Of a stretch of 64,000 nt of DNA, positions 10,391-22,000 are shown in pieces (position 1 is the first letter of the stretch; every line of letters begins with the position of its first letter). A program made the position numbers and the translations under genes. Below the pieces are notes generated by a model that ran no database searches, was not told the DNA's origin, and saw only the letters and a program-made list of their open reading frames with translations. This stretch comes from Zygaena filipendulae (lineage: Eukaryota > Arthropoda > Insecta > Lepidoptera > Zygaenidae), in contig OU015660.1 in assembly GCA_907165275.2 (NCBI GenBank), positions 196,001 through 260,000 on the forward strand, in the 5' to 3' direction.

Positions 10391-13331
10391 TTCATTAATT
10401 TTTCGCTTATCCTCATTCCAAGGACAATGTCCTTTACATATATTCATGTAAAAATGTGTTTTTTTTACATCTTCCTTTATTATTTTTTATGCCAGTCAAA
10501 AACTACCACCTTGCCTATCTAATGTCTATCTGGACATTTTTTATTTCATCGCACCCTGTTTTTTGTATAGAAATACTCTTTATAAGCTACAATAATTGTA
10601 GGAGAGCGATTTTTCGATACTGGGCATATAATTTAAATAAATAAATTAAAACCACGACATGATTACGATAAATTTTCTCGATAGGAAATAAGATAAAGTG
10701 TATAACCTCCGACCTCCTCTACGACAAGTATCTTTTATAAAAAAAATCAAAATTTAATTTCATAAAGCGGGATCGATATTCAGTAAATATTGGCAAAGAG
10801 CTAGAATGTACACGTTCCCTTGCTATCGCCGTTTGTTCTCCATTGAACTATTTTTCTACATAGCTCTAATCTCTTATCTACTTTGGAGCTAAGTTTGAAG
10901 ATGTTGGGGTGGAGAAATGAAACGCGCAGTGTGTTACAAAAAGTACAACTCTATTACAGAGGGCGGTCTCCGCGCGCCGCCGCCCGCCCCCCGCGCCGCC
11001 CCGCCCCGTCCGCGCGCCGGGGGCGGGGGCGGGCCAGGGCGGGGCGCCGCGGGGGCGGGGGGCGGCGCGCCCTGAGAATTTACAAAAAAGAAAAACACCG
11101 TCCGGCACAAACTTAAGACCCCGTTCGCGAAACGCGTCACGATTGATTTATATAATTGAAAATATATTTCTCAAATACGATGTCAATATAGGTAATTTAT
11201 TAATTCTAATTCACAACATGAATACTATTTAAATATTTACTTATTTATCAATGCAAAAATGTAACAGGGGTCTGAAATTTGTTAACAATTCGACGTACAA
11301 TTTCGGTTCGGAGCGGGCTCGCCGCTCCCGGAGCGGCTATATTAGGTATATCAAGTATACATAATGTAGTACATGGATGTTATAATAATATGTGGTGGGA
11401 GTACTGTACAGTCAGCAAGAGAAATATGTAACCACTTTTGACAGTTGTTCCGTCTTACTGCAATAGTAATAAAGTTCAACGGGTGACAACAGTGTTAACA
11501 TATTTTTGCCGGCGACTGTACAGTATGGCGGTCGCGCTCGCGCCTGTAGGGTGTGGGGCCCGATCGTGCGTACAATTAATGTATAAAATTGGTCGCCTAA
11601 ATATTTCGCTAAAACAATAAATAATAATAAATTGGAGGGCTGCGGATAACGAGTCCGAGCCCTGCAAGCGGCGCGCGACCGCCGCCGGGGCGCGGGCGGC
11701 GCGGGCGGCGCGGGCGGTGCGGGCTCGAGTGCTGGGGCGACGCTCCGCCCCTCGCTCGGCGGGACGCGGCCGCGCTGATCGACAACCAGGTAATACCTAC
11801 CCCGGCAGAGATAGTCGCTGCGGGACACACGAACACGAATGTCGAGCATATACATAGCTCAACAATCCCGCAAATTTTGGCTAATTATTACATGTTATTC
11901 GAGCTCTCGATAGCTCAATTTTAAAGTGATTTTACATTTAACTAATAATAAAAAAATATAAAAAAAAACACAATCACAAAGAAAAATCTTTAAATCAAAC
12001 ATGGGTTTACGCGGGTGAATAACCTTCTCATTTGATATTATGTCGGTGCGTCAGCGGTCAGCGGCAATAGGTGCAAAGGAAAGGGGCATTGAGTGACCCC
12101 CGGTGCATGGATCCGTCAGTGTCGGCAAATTGTGCGTTCAATTTTCATGACAATTTTTTTTAATTAAGTCAAAATTTGTGTTGTTTTTTTAGACATTTCA
12201 GACGAGAATCGAACACTGAATACCCTTATTCAATAAGTCTCTTGTTTAACCGTACACTGTATATTAATAGGACATAAAACACGATTTTGACGAGAAAATT
12301 ATGTATAATTTTTGAAAAATACCAAAGTAAAAAACAATAGGTATAAGTACATCTATTTCATTGAATAGTGGTGATTAAAAACTCTGAATGGAACAATACA
12401 TATTGTATTATTAACAGAATGACACCCATTAGCTCAGCCGTGTCCCCCCGAGGGAGTGCAGCAATATAAAACGCAGGTCCATCGTCTGCGTCGGGCCTAC
12501 AGCTGAGAACCCGTTCCCGGCACAGCCTTCGCTGCTCTCGTGTAAGGTTAGCCAAGTTTATAATGTCCATGAAACGCCACGTCACTTACATTAGCTAAGT
12601 ACATAATCACATAACATGTCCACTGATAATTTAATTCCCCACAGACGATTCCTGAAGTCACGTGACGTCACACCCTCACACCCCCGCACCCCCCCGCGGC
12701 GCGTCCCGGCGGGTCCACTTAAAAACATAGCATACATTTTCTTTTTAACATAATCGTCATAAAAAAAATATAGTATAACGTCGATAAATAATGTAAAAAT
12801 ATCCAATAATGTTCACAAATATAATATAGACGACCGTATGTTCGTCTGTTCTGCACAGAAAACATACGAAATGTGAATTTTGAAAGTGATTCCGTCCAAC
12901 ACAACAACATGGTTGTAGGCGATGACATCTCAATACGATAGGGTACCGCTGTCGGTACAGCCGCGACAGAAACACTACCTACTTCACAAACTGAATACAA
13001 AACAAGTTGGTATTGCATAATAATTATAACAGTCGTTAATTATGAAGAAATACAGTAATACGCTATGAATCGACAGATAATAACACAGTGTCCGAACATA
13101 AACCACCCTACTACATTATTCAGCGAACGTTTCCATTGAACAAGGTTCGAGTCCAGCAGGGGGCAGGGGGCTGGGGGCAGGGGGAGGGACGCTCGACACC
13201 GATACAGACGCCAGGTACCTACTGATAGTCACTAGATACATCGGAAAAGAACCACACACTATTATGATTCATTCACTATATTTTACGCATATAGCAAGCT
13301 GGTGTCGAAAGTAATCCGAATGCTGATTGTA

Positions 13332-13564
13332 CAGTGGGCCACATAGACAAGTAGATAAGTATAGGTACCACCTTTTAAAATTTATAATATTTGTAAAACG
13401 TCTGTATGAAAGTTGCCGTTTTTGCAGCTCCAATATTTGTTTTTCGCTTGTATGCGAAAAAGACAACTTATAACTGCAAAAACAGCAACTTATAACTTCA
13501 TACAGACGTTTTAACAAAATATTATAAATTTTAAAAGGTGGTATACTTGTCATGTAGCCCACTG
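13332..13564. mobile_element. Foldback MITE starting CAGTGGGC
   Basis: The left end CAGTGGGCCACATAGACAAG and the right end CTTGTCATGTAGCCCACTG are inverted copies. The arms continue through CACCTTTTAAAATTTATAAT and AAAACGTCTGTATGAA, giving about 85 bp per arm. TA precedes the left end and CA follows the right, so an eroded TA duplication (Tc1/mariner-like) is possible. Confidence 0.75.
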
Positions 13565-14430
13565 CACATTGTAGTGTGCCCTCCCTCCCCCCTGCCGCAA
13601 CATCTCCCCCTTCTGCTGTTAGCAAAATGTTACCACAACTATTGCTTTATTAAATACCATTAACAGTCTCATAAGACTATACACTCTTTACTATACTGTT
13701 ATAAAGCTTTAAGTTTTATAAACTGTTTGTAGAGCAGCCAATTTGCTAGTCGGGCCGAGATATTATAAACAGAGCTACATTTAAATGCACCGGTTTCGAG
13801 CCGTCACGCGTCACACTGCGAACAGACACATTCACCTACACTCGTTTTTTTATCAATTCATAATTGGTACAATGTACTAAATATACGTTATTTATATCGT
13901 GAATATAACTTGTAGCTATGTCTATGAAGAATAAACATATTATTTCCTCGAAAGTAAAATCCGTCCGCGATTCTCTATTACCTATTTACATTAATATTAA
14001 TTGCTTTTTTAATATTCCATTATTACTATTTTACATATTGTTATACAACGTGGAATCGAGGTGAAATAATGAAAGTATCGAATGTGTACAATGAAAGCAT
14101 TTATCTCATAAAACGATTATATCATGAATGAAAGATCAGACTTACAAAAAAATAATTAAGTCGCAATATTACGTAAATTTAATGCTATCGATCATTATAT
14201 TTATACAGGAATAGCTATGGTTTGGTAATTAAGCCAAATATTTTGCCAAATTTGCACCGGAATTTCAGTTATGAAAATTTAAAATTTTCACGTAACGCCT
14301 GAATTGCGTTTTATACATCTCGGTGAGCACACAAATTGTCACATAATATTTCGTTTCCACCTTGTATAATGAATATAAAGCGCAGCGCCTGCGCGCCGCT
14401 GGTCGGTGTTAGTGGGCGCCTGCGCCGTGC

Positions 14431-14480
14431 GGCGGGGGCGGGGGCGGGGGCGGGGGCGCGGGCGCGGGCGGGGGCCGCAT
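14431..14480 (+). repeat. G-run tract (potential G-quadruplex)
   Basis: Repeated GGGGGC and GCGGGC units with at least six runs of three or more G on the plus strand. It would be C-rich in a minus-strand transcript. Confidence 0.7.
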
Positions 14481-14725
14481 CGCATCAGCCCTCCCCTCCC
14501 CTCCCCCCCGCCCCCGCCGCACACACCCAACACGCGCGGGGCGGGGGGTGCACGCCTCTGTACATTAGTAATCAACATTCAGTTAGGTGTACAATGTTAG
14601 TGTTTAAAATATAAGACAAACAAATTCAGGTTGAAGAAAAACATGTTGAATGTAAAATTTGGACGAGTCCACAATAGATTTATATAGACTAACGCCTACG
14701 CCTACAGAGGGCGCGGCGGCGAGGC

Positions 14726-14760
14726 GCGCGGGGCGGGGCGGGGCGGGGCGGGGCGGGGCG
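14726..14760 (+). repeat. GGGGC tandem repeat
   Basis: Six or more consecutive GGGGC units, a strong G-quadruplex motif on the plus strand. Confidence 0.8.
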
Positions 14761-15837
14761 AGTGTAGGCGCGTCACGGGCGAGTCGCTCCATCGGACCCC
14801 AAGGGGAGCGTGGAGCTGGCCCTGCAACCACATCGCGGATGCTCGGCCGACAACGCGCAGCCCGGCCACTACTCAGGAGTATTCGGCCGACCACATCCAG
14901 CATCCCCCACCCCACCCCCACCCCCGACCCGCGCAACCCCGCGACCGCGCCACAACTAGCCGATACTACGCTAATTAATTTTCACATGTAAAAAAAGATT
15001 AATAATGTCTAAAACATAAATTAAATAATCACAATCGATTCTTACTCAGAAAGAGAAAACGTATATGTACCGTACTAAACGGTAAACGCTGATAAGAAAC
15101 ATCAACAGGTCGGCGCCAGCGCGGGCCGGCGCCGGCGTACGATATACTTGACACTCGTACTGTACTTGCGGAGGCCGCGAGCCGTGTATTGCGTCTCATC
15201 ACGTTACTAGATATTTTCCAGATTTAAAGTCTTCAAAGGAGGTCACATCGGAACAACTTATAATCTATACAAAGTCAAATTCGGGAGGGGCCGCCCCTCA
15301 GGCGACCTCGGCCGTAGACGGTGGCGCAGCGGCGCGGCGCGGCGGGCTGACTAGAGGCGCGCTGGGGCGGGGCGGCGCCTCGGGCGCGGGGGCGGCGCCG
15401 GCGCCGGCGCGGGCGGGCCCGGGCGGCCCGGCGGATACGTTAATAAAGAAAAGCAATACTGTACAAAATGACGATTATTTATAAGGAGTGAACGATCAGA
15501 CGGCGGGGCGGGGCGGGGCGGAGCGGCGCGCCCGGCGACGCTCATTCACTATCTAACTACTTAAATTAAACGAGAGAAGCGATATCGAAGCTCTTATGAA
15601 CGTTACAAACGGCGTCGACGCCGGGGGCGCGCGCCGGCGGGCGGGCGGCGCCGTGCTGCGGGCGAGCTGCGTCGAGCTGCGGGCGGACGGCGCCGGGCTG
15701 CGTGGCGGCCGCGCGCCCGCGCCTCCTCACCTGCACCTGGCGAGCAGAACGCGCGAACGGTGCCAGTTAGGCTGCGTTCTGAAACTACACACTTCGTGCG
15801 ATCTCGTGGTTGGGTGGGAAAAAAGTACTGTAGGTAC

Positions 15838-15870
15838 AGGGCAGTGGGCAGTGGGCAGTGGGCAGTGGGC
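15838..15870. repeat. GGGCAGT tandem repeat
   Basis: Four to five head-to-tail copies of the 7-mer GGGCAGT just downstream of the rin stop codon, probably in its 3' UTR or a 3' UTR intron. Confidence 0.8.
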
Positions 15871-15887
15871 ACCGGACTCACGTGCGG

Positions 15888-16034
15888 CTAGCGGCGGAAG
15901 GCGGCGCGCGGCTGGAAGGCGGCGCGGTGCGAGGAGAGCGGGCGGCGGCGCGGGGGCTCGCGGCCGCGCGTCTTCTTCTCCTCCACGTTCAGCTTGACGC
16001 CGTCCGCCGCGTCCGCCGGGAAGTACAGCGGCTG

Positions 16035-16066
<32 letters not shown>

Positions 16067-19000
16067 TTATTCGATACATTTATTTAGTGCCTCATAAATA
16101 TAAGGTGCGGACGAATTAACTGCAAATATTAACAAGCTTCAAAGTATACATACATATATACATGTTCATAAAATAAAAAGAAAAAATAAATAAATCAAAT
16201 AGAAAGCAACCTGTGAAGGCGTTAGGCTCTCGCCGCTCGATCGCTTTAAACACACATCGCCGCGCGCCTGTATCTTAAGGTCGATGACCTCGATCGTCGG
16301 TCGATCGAGATGACCAGCTGATGCATCGCTCGCGGCGTGTACCTTGTATACGTATTACTGAGCTACGTGTATTGTGAATGTTGTCGTAATGTTTTTTCAA
16401 TTAATTTCTTTTCCTCATAATTTGAAAAACGACTAAACGTTTTTTTTTTTTCGCTTATCCTGTTTGTTATAACTTATACTTTCAGCCCTTTAAATATTTG
16501 GAGCTAATTGTGCCACATCTCATATAGCCCACCGCGGCGTTGAGGCAGTCGTGCGCGGCCTGCGCGCTCTCGTAGGTGATGAACCCGTAGTTGGGGTGTC
16601 GCGGCGCGCCGGGCGCGGCCGGCTTGCTGTGCACGCGCAGCTCCGCCACGGGCCCGAAGCGCGCGAACAGCGCGCGCAGCTCCTCCTCGGTGGCCGAGTG
16701 CGGCAGGTTGCCCAGGAACAGCTGCTGCGAGTCCGGGTAGCGGCCGCCGCCGCCGCCGCCGCCCGCGCCGCGACCCTCTGCGGCGACAACGGCTCGTTGA
16801 AGACAGCGCGACACATCAACATCCATCAACATCATAATATTTGGGGTATGTTCCGTTATTACGTATAGCACTGCAGGCCCAGTGGCTCGCAGCGACGAGA
16901 AATTCGTTCCGTTATAACTTTCAGTATGCTGCCGCAATATCCGCAGTAGGCAGTATGACGCCAAATCATCGCCATTCGGTGAGCACTGGCATTTTCTAGG
17001 TAACCAGGTGTTCCGTGACCACCCTCGGAACAATAATCGGTCAATGAGTGGTCGAAAGCGTAACATGACAATGACATGGACGAAAGTATACTGGCCTGCG
17101 TCTGTTTTCAGTAATCAGTACAGTGAACTATATAGACATCACAGTGTACTCAATTGACGTCATACCTTACAGTGCTATCAGTAATACCGGAACATACCAG
17201 TATATTCTACATGTGTCAACCATTCCTCGGAATTTACCAAGTAACTTTGGCGGGGTCTGAAGGATTATGAAATCGGTTGGAGAGTGTCGTGTACCACCGG
17301 GCGGGTGCGGGTGCGGCCGGCGTCACGTGCGCCGGGCGTGATGTCCTGTACCTGTCTGCGGCTGCGCGTCGCGCGGCGGGCGCTGCGGGCGCGCGCGCGG
17401 CTCGAGCGGCGGCGCGGCGGGCGCGGGGGGCGGCGCGGGCGCGGCGGGCGCGGGCGCGGGCGCGGGCGGCGAGGGGCGCGGGGCGGGGCCGCTGGCGCCG
17501 CCCGACTTCAGCAGGTTGGCGTACGTCTTGGGCTCGTTGCTCGGCGCCGGCGGGCTCGGGGTCGACGTCGCCATCGCCGCGCCTGCACCTGTCACACGCC
17601 ACGCATTTTATTTTATTTTACTTTATTTAGAAAATCAACTGCTACAAAAATATAATAGACGAGTCGATCACAAATTTTTATACATAGGTAGTGGAATTAC
17701 AACAAAATCCATTGCCCAATAGGCAGCGAGAGCCTCTTACACAATGGAAATACAGTGAATATCTGGATACCCTCGAAAAATGTGTATTGTGATAAAAACT
17801 ATCCTATATAATGTATAGCTAGATTTTTGAGGACACCACTTTCTTCTATCTCTCCATTCATGTTTACGTATAACTAACAACGGTCTCGAGCCTCATTACC
17901 AGCTCACGTGTGAATAATCCTAGTTAGCGCAGGCATCTCACCTGGCTGCGGCTGCGCGGGCGGCGTGGGCTCGCGCTCGCTCTCAGGCTCGGGCTCCGGC
18001 TCGGGGGCGGGCGCGGGGTGCGCGGGCTCGGCGGCGAGGGCGGGGGCGGCAGCGGGCGAGGACACGCCCCCCTCGAGCGGCGCGGCGGGGGCCGGGGCGG
18101 GGGCGGCGGCGGCGGGGGCGGGCGCGGGGGGCGCCAGCGCCGGCTCCGGCTCCAGCTCGCGCTCGACTGCGGGGAACACTATTACAATCAATTACAACAT
18201 CTGCCTTTTCCTATTCAAAATGTATAAATCGCTCAACATTACGCACTATGTGTATAGGACATAGGTACCTATTTGTAATTTTATTTCTTAATCTCGTCGT
18301 TGTCATAGTAAACTGCTTAACATCCTATTAAAACTGAAATTTAAGGCCGAGTAAAATCACTCCATAAATCTTTAGATCGTTGAGTAATTTAAGGGAAGTG
18401 CTTTATCAAAACACATGCAAGTTAGTTGGAAAAGCGGAAAGGCGAAAGGGTTCTGAGTTATAGGTCCGTATTCCAAAAGGTTACTCAAGTCATGAATCTA
18501 GTTTTAAAACTAATTTCCAGTAAAGCTTTAATTTTAGAACTTTACTTGAAACGAGATTCATCAATCAACAATCAGCTGAGTTATTTCCTTATTCTAAAAC
18601 GACGCTTGAGTACTAATCTATACTCAAGCAAAGATTTGATCTTTGTTTACGTCTGTCATGTCAAGACCACTCAACCAATCAGAGCTCAAAATCTCTACTC
18701 AAGACTAGTTTCAACTGATTAGAACCAATCAGAGTTCAGAATCCCTACTCAAGACTCGTTTCAAGTGATTATAACTTAAAACGCATTCTATAATATGATG
18801 TACGCTCGAGTTATGATCTGAGCTTAAAACTAATCTCAAGTAAAACGTGATCTGAGTCACCTTCTGGAATACGGGCCATAGAGTGTCGAACACACTCACC
18901 TTGCAGGGCGGCCACCAGGTGGCGCGTGGCGTCCTCGTGGTGCGCGGCGGGCGGGTGGCCGTTCAGGTGCGGCAGGGGCGCGGGCGCGGGCGTGTGCGCG

Positions 19001-22000
19001 GGCGCGGGCGGGGGCGCGGGCAGCGCGGGGCCGGCGGCGGGCGGCGCGGCGCCGGCGGGGGGCGCGGCGGGCGGCGGGGAGCCGAGCGCGGCGTGCGGCG
19101 GCGCGGGGAACGGGCCCGGGGGGAACGCGCCCGGCGGCGGGGGGAAGTAGCCGCCCGCGCCGCCCGCGCCGCACGCCTCCTCCTCGTCCACCTCCGAGCG
19201 GCCCGAGCCGGAGCCCTCCTCGTCCGAGAACACTATGTCCTGCTCGCCGGGAATACACACGTTAATACATTACATTTAAACAATACCGATCGACATACAT
19301 ATCTGAAGGGGACTTGTGGCGGCATTTGAGCAAAATATCCATTAGTGATGAACAGTGAAATAAGATGAAATGAGATGTTCGTTCGATAACTTCCGACAGA
19401 GCATTCCATTAACATCCAATTGTTGCTTCTAATTTGAGTCTAAATGTGAATACCTATAAATAATTAGCCATTTGTTTGTATAGAATCTATACATAGAAAT
19501 TTAAGTGTGCTGCTGGTCTTCCTAGTAAATAAATAAATATAAGTCCCGGTAAAGCAATCGAAATGCATCTCAATGATGAATTTCAATGTAAATAACTTCT
19601 CAAAAGAAAAACATATGAACTGGCTGTATGGACTTAGATTCCTTTGGCCATGGGATAACATGTTTCTCCTCTATGCGTTCGTAAGCCATTTGTTTGCCCG
19701 TCTATAGGTGTGCACAGTGGCACTCGCCTGGTAGCGGAAGATGTCGTTGTGCACGTAGTACTTCTTGGGCGACTGCGCGGCCAGCACGAAGGTCTGCGTG
19801 AAGCGGCGCATGGGCGCGCCGCCGTTGCTCAGCTCGCCCGTCACCTGCACCACCACGCCGTTGCCGAGCGTCGCCTGCGCGTCCACCTGCCAGCCGCCCG
19901 CCGCCCGCCCCGCGCCGCCACAACATACAACACAACGCACGTCATAATATGAAAGCAGAAACTGGCTGACTGATCGATCAACACACAACTGAAACCGCTG
20001 GGTCTAGAACTATAAAATTTTGCACAAATATTCTTTAAGTAACGTAGGTGTGCACTAAGAAGCGATTTTTTTAAATTGAACCCCTAATGGGGTGAAAAGG
20101 GGTTTAAAAGTTTGTATGGAACAACGTGTTTTCTTGGAAGAAATTTCAGGTCAAGAAAATTTCTAGACCCAACCATTTCATTTTAACCTCTTCGATGTCT
20201 GCTTTCAACCACCACGCGGACGAAGTCGCTGAAAAGAGCTAATTACGTACAAAATTGTGGTAATGGGCTATTTGGCAAAATTATAGTTTTTGGTCCATCA
20301 TGGGTCTTCAAACTTTTAAGCCTAAGGGCCAGACTGACTTATCTTACGAAGTTCCAAGGGCTAGGACCTAGCTAGTTGCTCGTACCAACAAGTTATAATT
20401 TTAAATTACACGTTGCCACACGTATTTTTTCTTTTTTTAGCTGAAATAATATAATGCGGAAATAATAAGCTTTTAACCACGAATATAGAGGATTATAGTG
20501 TGATCAGTAGGTCACCTGGCTGATCTTGGCATGGCAATCGCAGAAGTTGAGCTGCTGGATGCGGTTGTGTATCTGCTTCTGGCCGACCACCGGCAGCGTC
20601 TCGCGGTTGGGCGCGTCCAGCCCGCCGTGCACGAACGACGAGTGGTTGTTGTAGAACCTGACACACACATGCGTACACACATTAGCATAATCAACCTACA
20701 CAATATTATTATCATGGTTACAGTACATGTACTGTGCCCGGTTGCAACTGCAACTGGCGAGGCGTACCCACCCGGTGTGATATTTTTGTTTGTCACAGAA
20801 TTCTATTCACTGTAGTTACCTAATATCCTTGCCTACTATTGTGGGGTGCGCCCGAGTGTTGCTTACGTATGTAAATAAATAAGTAAGCTACCTTGTCTAG
20901 TTACTAAGTGGTGTTGATGACGAATGGCGGTGTTTGGGTAAACCTGTGAAGTAACACCTTTAAAAAATCTTGAATGGAAAAAAAAAATGTATATTTACTT
21001 TAAATAAATAAAATAATAACCATTGCTATGATGTCCCCAATGCTGCGGCATTACCCCTGGTCACCTCTTCGACCCTTGCGCAGATGATGCCATGACTTAA
21101 TGATAATAAAGCATGAATAAAATAAAAAAAATATGTAATCTTTGAAGTTTCTAGTCTACACAATATTTTTTTTCAAAGTTAAGTGGTTCTCATCGATATT
21201 GCGATCATCCCGGTGGGGTCGCGTTGCCGACGCACCGATAGTACACACTGAACAATGATATTAAAAGGTATTACTTAAATATCATTGATAATAAATATAT
21301 CTTTAGCGAATTGAGAGACTGAAAAATATTTTAGCAGTTTTTATCAAAACTTTTATGAATAAGTTAGGAAGAAGTAGATATATTTCAGTTGATAAATATA
21401 CATTGTTCTTGGAAAATTGTGCCAGCAAAGGGCTCGGCCCGGGGCCGGGGCCGTTGCACGACGAGTAAGGCCTTTTTGTAAACAAGCCCTCATTTAAATA
21501 GTACAATTAGAAACAACTGTGTTATAAAAACCCGACATCATGTGGCCGATACATCAAAAATGTTTAACGGAATAGACGTTGCAAGAAGAAAGTTTGCGAT
21601 GGTCGGTACGTACAATTGATTAGCGATACAAACAACAACGAATTTAACAAATATAATAACTTTGTGTGAAAACAAACTGATAAAATGCTTCAAACTCCTG
21701 ATAACGCATACCAAAACGGCTTCGTTCTTATTTATTTGGGTTCCGTTAAATAAAATTAAAACGGAAGATCCTTCCGTGACTGTCCGTTGGTTTTTCATAC
21801 AGGTTTTCCTCTAAAGCTAACTAGCAAAGATAACTTGAAATTCGACTTAATGATAATCTTGTTGACGGGCAGATAATGCTCATCAATAACTGGATAAAAC
21901 CTTCATGAATTCGTTCGTCATGATTTCTCTTAGTTTTGAGAATGCCTGAAATCGATCACTAAATCTAATAAATATAAAACTACAAAGACTTTGTGTGTTT

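Larger units (their letters stand above)
10900..15887 (-). other. GC-tract region, possible long 3' UTR of rin
   Basis: Downstream of the rin stop codon the DNA alternates AT-rich stretches with abrupt GC-rich tracts at about 10965-11075, 11665-11775, 14380-14545, 14705-14960, 15110-15185, 15290-15440, 15500-15540 and 15605-15740. Unlike the rest of the window it has almost no Helitron-like copies, which would fit transcribed and constrained sequence. I find no coding exon that joins in frame. The extent of transcription cannot be seen from sequence. Confidence 0.3.

Noticed and set aside
14336..14991. Overlapping open frames on both strands rich in Arg, Pro, Ala and Gly
   Set aside because: They follow from GC-rich repeats that lack stop codons in any frame. 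No splice signals or family motifs.
15838..15870. Regular short repeats that might suggest a CRISPR-like array
   Set aside because: Seven-base units without spacers in a eukaryotic genome: a simple tandem repeat.
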